From Prochilodus magdalenae (taxonomy: Eukaryota > Chordata > Actinopteri > Characiformes > Prochilodontidae): a DNA stretch of 64,000 bases. Numbering within the stretch: the first letter of the stretch is position 1; every line of letters starts with the position of its first letter. Under the pieces are notes generated by a model that was given only the letters and a program-made list of their open reading frames with translations, was not told the DNA's origin and made no database searches. This document shows positions 1 through 10,969 of the stretch, piece after piece. The DNA is taken from NCBI GenBank assembly GCA_024036415.1, contig JAMWET010001947.1, positions 110,260 to 174,259 on the forward strand, read 5' to 3'. A program made the position numbers and the translations under genes.

Positions 1-90
1 GTTGGCTGAAGTGGAGTACCCTCAGGTGGTTGGTGCTGCACCAGAGGGGCACTCGAGCTATGCAGCTCTTGGAACTTGAGCTGAACCTGT

Positions 91-1400
91 AGCTCTGTTC
101 TTGTCTCTTTGTTGAGCCTTGCCCAAATGGATCTTGAAGAGTTGGAACCATTATGCATCCTGATTAAGGTTTGAGGGCAGGACTTCAGAGGCTTGGTGTC
201 CATCTAACCACATGCCTGAGCATACTGTTTCTTATGGATGGTTAAGATTCTCCAGTATCTGAGTCAAATCTTATCTTAAGTCTCCGGATTGAGTGAATAT
301 CAAGTCTGGTATCTCTGAGATTCTGTATCTCTAAAGTCCAATCAAGTATTGAGCCTTGGAGGTTTTAATGGGAATCATGAAAAAAGTCCTGATTCTTTGA
401 GATTTGAGTCTGAACCAAGTCTTGAGTCTAGGAGGCTTGAGTCTGAACCATGTCTCCAGCTCTGTTCTTGCTGCTTTGTTAGCCCTTGCATAAATGGATC
501 TTGAAAGAATTGGCCACACAATCATTATGCGCCATGTGTAAGGTTTGAGGTCAGGACTTGGCAGTCCTTGTATCAGTCTTAGCACATTTCTGAGCAAACT
601 GGTCCTGATGGATGATTTAAGAGTCCTGACTCTCTGGTATCTGAGTCCAACCGAGTCTTAAGTGGTTTAAATTTTAACCAAGCCTCGTGTCTCTAAAATT
701 TTAGTCCAATTAAGTCTTGAGAGTCTTGATTCCTTTCGATTTGAGTCTAAATCAGGTATTGAGCCAAGTCAGCCCAAGCCTAAAAGCCCAAGCCTAAGAG
801 GCTTGAGTATGAACCATGTCTCTAGCTCTGTTCTTGTGTATTTGTTTCTTGCCCAAATGGATCTTAAAGAATTGGTCACACAGTCATTTTACATTCTGAT
901 TAAAGTTTGAGGGCAGGACTTCAGAGCCCTTGTATCCATCTAACCACATGCCTGAGCATACTAGTTCTTACAGATGGTTAAGATTCTCTTGTATCTGAGC
1001 CGAATCAAATCTTAAGTCTCTGGGGCTTGAGAAATATCCAAGTCTTGAGTCTCTGAAATTTGAGTCTAATCAAGTCTTGAGTTTTAGAGTTTGAATGTGA
1101 GTCATCTTATGATCCTTTAGAGTTTGAATTTGAGTAAAGTCTTGATTCCTTTTGATTTGAGTCTAAATCATGTATTGAACCTTTGCGGTTTGAGGCTGAC
1201 CTAAGTCTTAACTCTCAGAGGCTTGAGTCTGACCCTTGTCATAGCTCTGTTCTTGTTTCTTGGTTAGGCCTTTCCCAAATGGACCTTAAAGAGTTGGTCA
1301 TGCGGTTGTGATACATCCTGATTAAAGTTTGAGGGCAGGACTTCAGAGCCCTGGTATCATTCTAAACACATATCTGAGCGTACTGGTTCTTAGGGATGAT
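91..1400. repeat. Diverged tandem repeats, about 370-420 bp unit, four copies
   Basis: The phrase agctctgttcttg recurs at 91, 458, 824 and 1243, each time followed by a similar block (cccaaatggatctt, then gtttgagggcaggactt, then catgcctgagcatactg). The spacings are 367, 366 and 419 bp. Between these blocks run short motifs such as gagtctgaaccaagtcttgag, which resemble the 33-bp minisatellite starting near 2.5 kb, so the two arrays probably share an origin. No gene is visible. The 88-aa open frame on the minus strand (331-597) is a by-product of the repeat. Confidence 0.8.
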
Positions 1401-2480
1401 TAGGATCTTTGAAATCGTAAGAAATGATAGGACATTAAATAATATGATCTGAACATCTGTCAGCCGTTGCTATATTAACAAGGGCCATAAAAATGTCCTA
1501 GTCCACTTACGCCCCGAGAATGCCAAGGCTTGTATTGAGTTTTTCCACACCCTGATGGCTGTTAGCATAATTACGAACATGGAGTGCTTCCACTATGACT
1601 TCAATTGGGTTCGGTTGGAAATGGTACACGGTACAGCCATCTGGCTACGGCAGTGGAATTAGTCCGCCAAAGATGAGGTCCTCATGGAAGCGTTAAGCAA
1701 ATGAAAAGAGCAGATCGTCACGCTGATCTTTATTCCTAATCCATTGCCATGATAGGGTTGACATTTGTTTGCATTGATGTTGCACGTCCGCCGCTCGACG
1801 TTGCCCGGCAATTTCCATGCTTTTTCATCAGGATCGGATATTCCAATCACCCCCTACTTACTACATCCTTTTTTCCGCAGATTTGACAGCACATTACATT
1901 TCGCAACCACTCACGCTGGGCGCGTCATTACGTTATCAAATGTGTCTTAAAAGCCCTTCAGAAATCGCAGCGGTCTGTAAACAGTCACGGCAGCCCGATA
2001 CGTCAAATCTGGTTGCGGCTCAGTCGTTAGCAGTCTCCGGGTGTCATATAGAGACTTCGCTGGTGTGTAAAGATGGACTTAATGCCCGCAAGCCCGAGTA
2101 AACCTAGACACACATCAGTGAGATACACGGAGCAAATACGGCGGCACAATCTGAACGGGGGGAAAAATAAACATCTCCCCCGGTCTCAAAGCAAATAGTG
2201 TTGGAGTTAGAGGTAAAAGCAGAGCCAGCGTCTAGCAGGGCGAGTTATCATCCTGATCAGAGAGACAGCAGACACTCATCTGTCTGAGCTTCAGCCTGTA
2301 TGCAAGCATTAATCCTCACACGCACACACAAACACCACACACACCGCCGACTCGGCGCTGCTCCTTCACTATCTCCCCCATCAATCAGTCAATATCTCTC
2401 CCTACCAGATGTGAGTAAACAGACAGGAGAGACAAGCTGACACACATACACACACACCTTAACAGGTATTCACACATCAG
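1401..2480. other. Unique block, no gene recognised
   Basis: Mixed-composition sequence with no internal repetition apart from short CA runs near 2325 and 2445. Open frames at 1659-1850 (minus) and 1817-2101 (plus) overlap each other, have no recognisable domain and are short enough to be chance. The part from 1650 to 2100 has more CG dinucleotides and is less repetitive than its surroundings. It could be conserved non-coding DNA or an unrecognised old insertion. Confidence 0.4.
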
Positions 2481-2489
2481 AGATGCTCA

Positions 2490-3265
2490 GGTCTCAGGTC
2501 TCTGGGGTTGGAGTCTGAATCCAGTCTTGAGTGTCTGGGATTTGGGTCTAAATCAAGTCTTGAGTTTCTGGGATTTAAGCCTAAATCAAGTCTTGAGTCT
2601 CTGGGATTTGAGTCTAAATCAAGTCTTGAGTGTCTGGGATTTGAGTCTAAATCAAGTCTTGAGTGTCTGGGATTTGGGTCTAAATCAAGTCTTGAGTGTC
2701 TAGGATTTGGGTCTAAATCAAGTCTTGAGTGTCTGGGATTTGAGTCTAAATCAAGTCTTGGGTCTCTGGGATTTGAGTCTAAATCAAGTCTTGGGTCTCT
2801 GGGATTTGAGTCTAAATCAAGTCTTGAGTGTCTGGGATTTGGGTCTAAATCAAGTCTTGAGTGTCTGGGATTTGGGTCTAAATCAAGTCTTGGGTCTCTG
2901 GGATTTGAGTCTAAATCAAGTCTTGAGTGTCTGGGATTTGGGTCTAAATCAAGTCTTGAGTGTCTGGGATTTGAGTCTAAATCAAGTCTTGGGTCTCTGG
3001 GATTTGGGTCTAAATCAAGTCTTGAGTGTCTGGGATTTGAGTCTAAATCAAGTCTTGGGTCTCTGGGATTTGGGTCGAAATCAAGTCTTGAGTGTCTAGG
3101 ATTTGAGTCTAAATCAAGTCTTGGGTCTCTGGGATTTGGGTCGAAATCAAGTCTTGAGTGTCTAGGATTTGGGTCTAAATCAAGTCTTGGGTCTCTGGGA
3201 TTTGAGTCTAAATCAAGTCTTGGGTCTCTGGGATTTGAGTCTAAATCAAGTCTTGAGTGTGTCTT
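2490..3265. repeat. 33-bp minisatellite, about 22 units
   Basis: The motif ctaaatcaagtcttgagtg followed by tctgggatttgggt repeats every 33 bp, about 22 times. Two unit types differ mainly in gagtgt versus gggtct. They alternate regularly near 2940-3180, which makes a 66-bp higher-order unit. Because 33 is a multiple of three and the motif has no stop in two frames, it gives a 306-aa and a 130-aa open frame. There is no sign that either is a gene: no signal, no unique ends, and variation between units is not codon-biased. Confidence 0.92.
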
Positions 3266-3700
3266 GGTTATTTGGGTTTTAAGTCTATGCTCAAGTCTTT
3301 GGTCTAAATGGGGTTTTGGTCTAAATCAAGTCTTTGGTCATTTCTGGGGTTTGGGTCTAAAGTCAAGTCTTAGTGGGTCAAATCTGGATTCTCTAGGATT
3401 TGAGTCTGGTCAAGTCTTTTGGGTTTAAATCTAAAGCAAGGAGATTTGAGTCTGTCTCTGGGATTAGGGGTCTAAATCAAGCCTTGGGTCTCTGGGATTT
3501 GAGTCTAAATCCTTTATTTATTCTGTGAAGTTTGAGTCCGACTTCACTCTTGATTCTTTGATGTTTGAGTCTGGATTAAGTCTTGAGTATCTGAGGTTTA
3601 TATCTCAAATCAAATCTTGAGTCTTCAGCCTTTGATGCTTAACCAAGTCTAGAGTCTGTAGGGTTTGAGCCTGAATCAAGTCATTAGCATTTGAGTCTGA
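3266..3700. repeat. Degenerate downstream edge of the 33-bp minisatellite
   Basis: Motifs such as ggatttgagtctaaatc and ttgagtctgaatcaagtc continue with growing divergence and irregular spacing to about 3690. This is the usual picture at the edge of an array, where units are no longer homogenised by unequal exchange. Confidence 0.75.
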
Positions 3701-4372
3701 ATTGTCTAAAAACCTAAATATCCTGATACACCACATCTACTCCTGATGTACACAGTATGATACTCCTCCATATCTCCACCTCTAATATATATTTAGTGGT
3801 GTAAAAACTTTGATCTCTTTTTCTGCACAGTGTAAAAGCTCTAGCTCTCCTTTCAGGTTAGTGAATATTCATGATGGACCGACCAATAGAATCGCTCCAA
3901 ACCTGCTTAGTAATAAACCTTGGTTAACCAGGCTCCACTGCAGGTTCAGAAAGCTGGTTCCTCCGCCTGTAGAGCTCCACTCTGGAGGGTTTTAAGGTGG
4001 ACTGTATAATTCCATGAGGGCTAGTTTATAGTTTGGTGTCTTCATTTCTATTCTAATATAAAGATAAACATCAGGAGACCCTTCTATGAGAAGCCGTGTC
4101 TGAACTTTTGGCTGGAAATGGTATAAACCAGCCTAGTGGCAGCTAAAATAACACAGCTGTGGTCAACATCAAGGTTCACCAAAGCAGACAGACCTCCTTA
4201 AACGCTTATGCAGGTTTGTGAGTGTCATGAGCTACTTCCATAGATTGTCATGTACCAAGATTGATTCTCTGGTAACGAGCTGGCGCTGATAGAATCACAG
4301 CCTGCCGCATTATTTTGTCCCTTAGTCGCCTGAATTCAATTAGACAGCTGCAAGAAAACCTGGCTAGTGTTA
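3701..4372. other. Unique stretch, nothing recognised
   Basis: No long open frame, no tRNA-like fold and no clear repeat was seen. A 61-aa frame at 3810-3995 has no recognisable features. Confidence 0.4.
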
Positions 4373-4450
4373 CTGCAGTGCTGAGAATGATCCAGCAGCC
4401 AAGTAATACCTGCTCTGTGGTGGTCCTGTGGGGGTCCTGACCATCCCTAA
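4373..4450 (+). repeat. Fragment of the GGTGGTCCTGTGGGGGTCC dispersed repeat
   Basis: The segment with gtgctgagaatgatccagca and gtggtggtcctgtgggggtc closely matches the larger copies at 34547-34810 and 33909-34117. It is truncated on both sides. I know this sequence as a common dispersed repeat of teleost genomes but cannot assign its class from the sequence alone. Confidence 0.7.
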
Positions 4451-4689
4451 ATGAGGTACACATACCAACAGGTATTCGCACCCACATAACCCCTGCACTT
4501 GCACACAAGTCTTACCAACAGGTGGCTCACACACACACAAGCTGCACACACTCACAGGTATTCACACAGACGTGTGCATCAAATTACAGTGACGCTGTCT
4601 TGATCAAACAGGCTACGCACCAGCGATCACTCACACACACGTACACCCACATTACTGCAAGGATGACAGATGCAGTCATTAAAAATCAA

Positions 4690-4712
4690 ATACACACACA
4701 CACACACACACT
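4690..4712. repeat. (CA)n microsatellite
   Basis: About ten consecutive AC units, inside a 200-bp region generally rich in CACACA (4520-4715). Open frames here (86 and 70 aa) are repeat artefacts. Confidence 0.85.
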
Positions 4713-5026
4713 CCCACCGTCTCCCAAACCACAGAGCTCCTTGCACGGGTGTGCGGGGGGCTTATCAGCCGCTCCGTGTTAGCACAGAGAGCACTGCAGT
4801 TAGCTTCTCTTGTTTCTCATTTTCGCCTGTCACTCCAGATGTGACCACACTGGCTGACATCTGTTTGAATGTCTGTTCTTGAGGGAAACAGCATGTTCGC
4901 AAACACACATACCCTTCACCACTGCAGGCATTCATACAGAACGCATGCGCTCGCCAAGGTTTGATTTCAGACCTTGTCTGAATGTATCAGCGCTGTCAAA
5001 AGAAACACGTCTCTGTTTTTATTACA

Positions 5027-5185
5027 TCCATCGTTTGATCACCTGAGCTGTCATTTACATCGTATGAAAACTTGATTATGTATCTACCAACAGAAATGGC
5101 CCAAATTCCTTTGATTAAAAAGCCAACAATACCGTAACGTTAAAGCAGGTTCTGCCCTCTCCTGTTGCCATTTTAGAGCTCCCTG
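5027..5185 (+). mobile_element. Diverged fragment of the TCGTCGCTGTCC MITE family
   Basis: Phrases tttgatcacctgagctgtca, ccaacagaaatggcccaaat and tctcctgttgccattt match internal parts of the better-preserved MITE at 56354-56600 in the same order. Both terminal repeats are missing. It is a relic with no coding capacity. Confidence 0.6.
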
Positions 5186-5207
5186 TTCAGCAGTGATATA
5201 TGTATGG

Positions 5208-5616
5208 ACTCATCAGTAACAAAAGAGCTGCACCCAGAAGAAATGAAACGACAGCATGTCACATGTCTTCGTAGGCAAGGACTGGTCTTATCTCTGTACT
5301 TGACTGACCCAACTGACCCTGGATGTTCAGCGAGCAGTGATGGCCTCCATGAGTCATCCTGTTAGTACCAGCACCATTGGTAGCTGCCAAAGACTGGTGT
5401 TGTGCCAGACTGGAGTAACTCAGATTGGCAGCGAGCCATCTTCATGGCGGACAGATACTGAGAGACAGACTTCTGTATGTGTAGCTCAATAAATATTGAT
5501 CATATCAGTCTAAATTTATCACCAGTTATTGATCCTGGTCACCTTTATCTTCCTTCCCAATGGCACTGCAACCCCACACCTCCTTCTGGGTGCAGCTGTT
5601 CTTTTGATGATGAGTG
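5208..5616 (+). mobile_element. Short Tc1/mariner-type element (family A), heavily deleted copy
   Basis: The ends are inverted copies: aaaagagctgcacccagaag on the left and cttctgggtgcagctgttct on the right, each preceded or followed by ACTCATCA-like bases. The inside matches the ends of the larger family A copies at 20272, 27072 and 45356, including ctctacagtctca-like leftovers, agacagacttctgtatgtgt and gctcaataaatattgatc, which holds an AATAAA signal. Most of the transposase is absent. It is a non-autonomous derivative. Confidence 0.75.

Positions 5617-5617
<1 letters not shown>

Positions 5618-5662
<45 letters not shown>
5618..5662. repeat. A-tract followed by (TA)n
   Basis: About 18 adenines run directly into a (TA)n array, just beyond the right end of the deleted Tc1 copy. 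Open frames rich in KKKK and IYIY are artefacts of this run. Confidence 0.9.
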
Positions 5663-5666
<4 letters not shown>

Positions 5667-6028
5667 ATGTGGGATATAGTGTATAACCTGAGCCATATAC
5701 CCTTTCTAACATTCCCAACATATTTCCCTATAAAATTCCCTCTCTGGAGATGGGAAGAGGTGTTATGGATCAGACAGTAGTATATATGCATCTGCCTAGT
5801 TCAGCCTTTCTCTGGGTTCACGGTTTTCCACTGTTGTCTCATAAATGTACAAAAACACACAAATGCACACACACACACACATGCCCACACACACAGACCG
5901 CACACTGCCACACAGAAGACTGGAATAAAGGATCTGAGTTTGACTAGCAGTGAATGAATGACAGGCGGATGTCAGTGCTAATGAGAGAGAACAAAAGACA
6001 AACTCTATTAGACTTCCTGTAGCAAGCT

Positions 6029-6029
<1 letters not shown>

Positions 6030-6068
<39 letters not shown>

Positions 6069-6090
6069 CCTCTCTCCCTCTCTGTCTCTT
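6030..6090. repeat. (TC)n microsatellite
   Basis: A run of TC units breaks up into TCCC and TCTG variants towards the right. The 104-aa minus-strand frame of RE repeats over it is not a gene. Confidence 0.9.
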
Positions 6091-6445
6091 CCTGTGAAGA
6101 GGAACTTCACTCACCTACTTTTCCTACATTGTGGAACTAATGACAAAATAAGCACCATGCTGCCATCTCCGTCCTCATGAGACTCTTCTACTGCCAGTTG
6201 GTTTGAGGCTTCGTAACACACTCCGGATGGACTAGATGCATGTGTTAACACCGTCTCTGTTTAGCTCTTCTCCTACAAAGTAGGCCGGCGATCTGGGGAT
6301 GGGGGTGGATGTAATAGCTTTTGTTTTACAGGCTCAGTTAAAAGAATGTATGAAAACGAGCCTCGGTTGTCCGTCCAGTTAGCCCACAGCGTTGGCTGTA
6401 CGGTTGGACGTTAAGTGATCCCAGACTTCCTATTGTGGTTTCCAA
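6091..6445. other. Unique stretch, nothing recognised
   Basis: No open frame of note and no repeat similarity inside the window was seen. Confidence 0.35.
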
Positions 6446-6770
6446 CACAGACACTTCTGAGAAGCTGCACCCATTAAAACCCATTCAGTGGTGTTGAGGA
6501 GCTGGGCTCTGGGGTAGTCGGTCCATTGTTCTGAGAACACCAGCAGCTTCTTTGTTGGATGTGTCCGGTCGGTTTCCTTTTCTCAGGGAGGAGCTTCTTG
6601 AACAGCTACACATCCTTTCAGACCTCAGGGTTGGGGTGTCTTCTCAAGATGGACAGAAGCACCTGTAGATGTTTTCAAATGTGAAGCTAGAGTGGGGCTT
6701 AATGTCTTCCTCTTTCTCTCAAAGGTGGAGACAGTTTTGTTGGGTCTACCAGGTTTTCCAGGTGGGTGTT
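6446..6770 (-). pseudogene. Decayed Tc1-like transposase remnant
   Basis: Read on the minus strand, the segment aligns in order with 44630-45010. Shared phrases are gaaggatgtg(t/c)agctgtt, aagaagctcct and agaacaatgga followed by accccagag. The start of the minus-strand copy reads ctggtagacccaacaaaactgt, which would give a GRPxK-type linker as found between the helix-turn-helix region and the catalytic domain of Tc1 transposases. The accccagag-type stretch resembles the coding of the conserved PQSPDLNPIE region around the third catalytic residue. Frameshifts and stops break the frame throughout. It acts in nothing now; it is a fossil. Confidence 0.55.
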
Positions 6771-6999
6771 AGGAGTCCCATTTTCTCCAGTTTGAATTAA
6801 AGTGGGGACTCTGACTTTTGCACAGTACCCTACTTTGATCTTGTAGTTCCAGTGAAGCCCATTTCAGAAACCAGACATGCTGTAGCTTATTGAGTGCATT
6901 TATGGTGAATGTACATTTAGCTATCCCTAAAGGAAACACTAGATTGTGGTTGCTGTGGGAGGAACAAGGGATGAACAAATGACACATAGAGGAGTGTGG

Positions 7000-7440
7000 G
7001 TCAGTATGGCTGTGGATTAGCATTTGGTGATCTGCCCTGAGTGAGCACATGCAATTTTGTGGCTGTAGGTTAAAGAAGACAATAGTGTTTGGATAGGGCC
7101 AAAAAAGAATGGGACTCCATGGTGGGTGGGGATAAGGGATGGAAAAAAACAAACAAACAGACAAGTGGGGGTCAAACGAAGATTGGATTCATGCTTGGGG
7201 GTCGGCCCTGAGCTGGTGCATCAGAAATGGTGTCTCTGAGTCAAGCAGAAGTACAGTAGATGGGTATGCACTTTCCCATCCCATTTATTCTTAATGGGGA
7301 AAAAATCCAGAAAAATACAGTATTGTGCTAAAACATCATCCGATTGGTGCATCTAATCAAAAACAGAATGGTTTGTATACAAGCACACCATTCCTGATCA
7401 GAACAACCATTTTAGAGCTGGAATGGTGTCGATATCCCGA
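7000..7440 (-). repeat. Dispersed repeat E, copy 1 (inverted relative to 33490-33875)
   Basis: The reverse complement matches 33490-33875 over almost its full length. Shared pieces include ttctgatcaggaatg, gaatgaatgggatgg-like bases, tactgtac(t/c)tctgcttga, gagacaccattt and gcagatcaccaaa. The class is not recognised. There is no intact open frame, although short peptides from both copies look alike because the DNA is alike. Confidence 0.7.
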
Positions 7441-7567
7441 AAAACCGGGGGCTAGTTGTAAAATACATGACCTTAATAATATACCAGTAGAGAATGATAT
7501 GCTGGCCATCGCAAAGCAGCACTGGTTGGCTAGGTAGCGACAAATGGAGTTGATTTGTACATACTGA

Positions 7568-7725
7568 GTGGCTGGTGTAGCGTAGTGGGTAGCACATCTG
7601 CCTGCCATGCTGTAGGCTGGGGCACTATGCCAGTAAGAGTCCTTGGGCTCGACTCCGAACAGTGGCTATGGCAAGAATTGGCCACATTGTAAAACTCAGC
7701 GCAGAGCCTGGATAGAACCGAAAAC
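7568..7725 (+). mobile_element. tRNA-derived SINE fragment
   Basis: Starts with ggctggtgtagcgtagtggg, a degenerate box A region of the tRNA-like SINE head, followed by gtaggctggggcac and then gagtccttgggctcgactcc, which is the body shared with the SINEs at 30052, 45036, 46970, 51197 and 54508. The box B region is damaged. It is an old copy. Confidence 0.65.
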
Positions 7726-8365
7726 ACTGCGGCACCTAGGCTCTGTAAATACAGCCCAAGAAAACAGCAGTCTTATCAATCCTCTGTGGACACATCAGCA
7801 GGACGCACAAAGCCCATGGGAAAAGCTAGCGCCGCATTAATAAGCCAATTGTGACGGTGACAGCAATCATCACGGTCTCTGTGATCCATCTTCACATGCT
7901 ATTAGGCGCACAGGCAGCAATGAGAGTTCTATTCACAATCAGGAACCAGATTTGTAATGTAAAAATTCAACGGCAATCAATGGGACCTGGCAAACAGCAC
8001 CGCAGTGTGTGGGAGGGCTCGGCGTTTTGGGGGGGATGCTTTGTGATGGTCTTTGGAGTGTTTAATTTAGCTCTTCTTGAAAGCGTAATGAGCAGGTGAG
8101 TGCGTAGCGCTCGCTCTCCTAAATATCTCGGTTTCATACAAGCCCCGAAGGCCTAATGGACCAGGAGAGCCACCAATCAATGTTCTCAAGATGAGCCGTA
8201 CCACACATTCCGGTATTGTGATCAGTGCATATTGAGTTACACTTCTACATTAGTGCTGCTATTTTTATATTATTATAAGGCTCCTAATTAGCTCTTGGCT
8301 TGCTTGTATGGTTCTAGGTAATATGTTTAATTAGTATACAACTGTATGATATGAGGAGGGTCTTT
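7726..8365. other. Unique block, candidate conserved non-coding element
   Basis: Balanced-composition sequence without repeats. It contains AT-rich homeodomain-like cores (cattaataagccaattg near 7835; cctaattagctc near 8284) and no coding signal. This texture is typical of conserved enhancers in vertebrate gene deserts, but that is an inference from appearance only. Confidence 0.35.
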
Positions 8366-9300
8366 GAATTACGGAAAGCTCATTTATGTTTGCAAAATCA
8401 TTTACTGGACAAAATTGGTTCTCTAAAGACCCATCCATTGAAAGGTTCTTGAGGGAACAAAACGTGGTTCCTCTTTGGGATTTATGCCAAGTATCTTGTT
8501 ATGGAACCTTTTTAGGAAAAGGAGTACCAAATACCCACCAAAGAGATTCCTTGACTGGTGTCATAATGGAACCACATTTGGATTCCAACAGAACCCTGTT
8601 GGAACATGAGACTTTTGGGAGTGTGAAGAACCTTTTAAAGGACCCTTCTTTAAGACTCTTCATGTTCTCATTTACATCTTATTTGTAACAATGGTTCTCC
8701 AAAGAACTTTAAAACATTAAAGAACCATGTATTGAAAGGTTCTTGAGAATTAAAAAATGCATTGCCCCAATAAAAGATTTTACTTTTATCCATAGATTAT
8801 AAAGATAAGGAACCACATAGGTTCTTTGCATAGAGCAAGCACAATTAGTTCCCTAAAGAACCATGTTTGAGAGATCCTTAAGTTGGAAGAACAAAGATGT
8901 TTACATAATGCATATGTCATAACTACAATTGTCTGAAGAACATTCCACGGAAAGGTTCTTGAGGGAACCACAAACGGTTCCTCTTTCGCACTCACAAAAT
9001 AGAGTTCCAAATACCTACCCAGGAGATTCTTTGAGTAATGTCATACATCAACCACATTTGGGTTCTCCACAGAACCCTGTTTCTTTTTGAGGAACCTTTT
9101 AAAGAACCTTCACATAATGCAGACAAATACAGGTCTCAGATCTTTCCTGTAACATAGAGCTTCTTCACACTTTCATCAACAGCCCATTCATAGAAATGGT
9201 TCTCTAAAGAAGCTTCCATTGAAAAGTTCTTGAGAGAACCAAAAGTGCATTGTCCCAAAGAAGGATTTACGGTTCTTATATTATAAAGACTGACACTTTC
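8366..9300. repeat. AGAACC-rich dispersed repeat, several copies
   Basis: Characteristic phrases recur: aaaggttcttgagggaac at 8441 and 8951, a variant near 9220, ccaca(t)tgg-ttc(c)aacagaaccctgtt near 8571 and 9051, and gaaccttttaaagga. The same family is present at 11330-11960. I know GGTTCTT/AGAACC repeats as abundant non-autonomous DNA-type repeats in fish; no transposase is present here. Confidence 0.7.
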
Positions 9301-9354
9301 ATCAGTAGACTGTAAATATAAGATACCACGAATGGTTCTCCATCATGGAACAAG

Positions 9355-9990
9355 CACAACACGTTTGATAAAGAATTGTGCAGTTGGGCCAGAATTCCGA
9401 GGAGAATTCCCTGTAGCCTGGAAGTTTAGCCACTGCTGGTATCACTGAATGGTCTCGGTCAGGGATTTGGCTGGACGAGTTTCTGGATGTAGCCACATCA
9501 GTGTCCAGACACTCCTACATCAAGGAATTGTGCAGTTGGGCCGGATTTGGTGGATGCCTTCCCTGGCCCAAATTCCGAAAGAGAATTCCCTGTAGCCTGG
9601 AATTTTAGCCACTGCTGGTATCACTGAATGGTCTCGATCAGGGATTTGGCTACGACTGGTAGCCACATCATTTTAGACACTCCCATCCACTGGTGGAGAC
9701 CCGTATGAGCAAATTCGAAAGAGAACGCTTTCCCTGGTAGACCCTATGAGATTCAGCTACTTCTACTTCCTTCACACTGTGGTCTTTGGCCACGCCCACA
9801 TGCTCAGTCCCTCCTTCTAGCCAATCATTAACATCTGCTCTGGAGCCATTTTCCACACATGGAACGAGACATTCCCTGCACTGTAGCACTTCTTCCCAAT
9901 CTATGGATCCCACCACTCACACCCCACAGGGATTTATAGCCCCAACATCCTCATGCAGCGCCATCTGCAGGAGCCTGGAGTTACTAACAC
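9355..9990 (-). mobile_element. Tc1/mariner N-terminal fragment (family H) with internal duplication
   Basis: The segment from gaattgtgcagttgggcc to gcgccatctgcaggagcctg recurs at 28238, 29845 with 30266, 51062 and 55890. In the best copy (28201-28536, minus strand) it encodes a helix-turn-helix like that of Tc1 transposases. Here the first part occurs twice (9373-9490 and 9526-9668), each copy with gtatcactgaatggtctcg, which the other copies lack. No catalytic domain is present. Confidence 0.65.
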
Positions 9991-10475
9991 CTTAAATATC
10001 CACCAACGTCGTCTGCTAACTTGGCACACAAGTTTAAAAAGTTCAGTAAGTAGAAACAGATGAAAGCCTGGTCACATGGCCGCAGCAGGGCAGGAAATAG
10101 ATGCCTGAAAAAGGAACGGAACATAAAAAGTGCATTCTTCAGAGAAAACGATTCAAATGTGGTCGTGCGAGATTGTGAGTGTGTGAGTGAGGAAGTGAGG
10201 GAGCGAGTGAGTGAGGGAGGGCGGGATGAATATTTCAAGTGCAAATGCTTCAAATGTGCCACGCTACAGAAAGCACCAGCCAGAGAAACGGTCCGGAGAG
10301 GTTCAGGCCCAGCCCAGCATGCACTTGGAGCACTTTCGGAGGTGGGAGAGGAGGAGGAAGAGGAGGAGGAGTGGCCCCTGGTCCGGTCCAGCTGAGATAA
10401 TGGAATTGGTGTGTTCTCCCATGGCGATGCTCCTGGCAGGAGTTAATTCTGTTAATAGCAGGCGGATCCCGTGGC
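9991..10475. other. Unique stretch with purine-rich patch
   Basis: A purine-rich run (GAGTGAGGGAGG, then GGAGGAGGAAGAGG) lies at 10180-10370. Open frames on both strands here (111, 148 and 180 aa) overlap and reflect low complexity. No gene recognised. Confidence 0.4.
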
Positions 10476-10512
10476 GCTCTCTCTCTCTCTCTCTCTCTCT
10501 CACGCTCCCTCT
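10476..10512. repeat. (CT)n microsatellite
   Basis: About twelve CT units followed by imperfect CTCC units. Confidence 0.9.
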
Positions 10513-10969
10513 CTCTCCGCCGGCTGGGAATGGTCGCAGCGGGAGGCAGCCGGAGAGACAGAGCGGTGAGAGGAGCAGAAGCAGCCAGTTGCGGGGATGT
10601 ATAATGAATGAACTCGAGCTGGAACCTACAGCTCATAATTGCTCTCAGAGCTGCTAATGTGTCATCATAAAAGCGCCCAGGCCCCTGTGTGTTCCAATCC
10701 GAATGGGCCTCCCATACAAAGCCGGTCAGAATGGCCCGGCATATCGCCAGCATGCACTCCATAAAGCCTTGTCCACATCGACCTGCGAACACAGCGCCGA
10801 TGAACGAGAGTGGCTGATACGCATCCCGTATTCCACACAGGGAAGATGATGTGCCTGTGCTGGACGGGATCTATCCCTCACTGGGCTCTGATTTGGACTG
10901 AAATTCAAAAAAAAAAAAACCCGACATATTCTGAGAACACTCCGACCGAGTCCGACATGGCCCACAGCA
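10513..10969. other. Unique block, candidate conserved non-coding element
   Basis: Non-repetitive sequence with cataattgctctcagagctg at 10634-10653 and cttgaacc-free, balanced composition. No splice-flanked open frame is evident. It could be regulatory DNA; only cross-species alignment could tell. Confidence 0.35.

Noticed and set aside
1659..2101. Possible bacterial contamination
   Set aside because: CG content is somewhat higher than nearby, but no recognisable bacterial gene and the sequence runs smoothly into fish-like repeats on both sides.
2490..3265. CRISPR-like array
   Set aside because: No distinct spacers; units are contiguous 33-bp copies, and the genome is a vertebrate.
2508..3428. 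306-aa repeat protein with 11-residue units
   Set aside because: The 33-bp minisatellite is open in several frames and continues into degenerate non-coding repeats; no start context or unique domain.
10211..10792. Overlapping 148-aa and 180-aa frames
   Set aside because: They span purine-rich and (CT)n low-complexity sequence on opposite strands; no domain.
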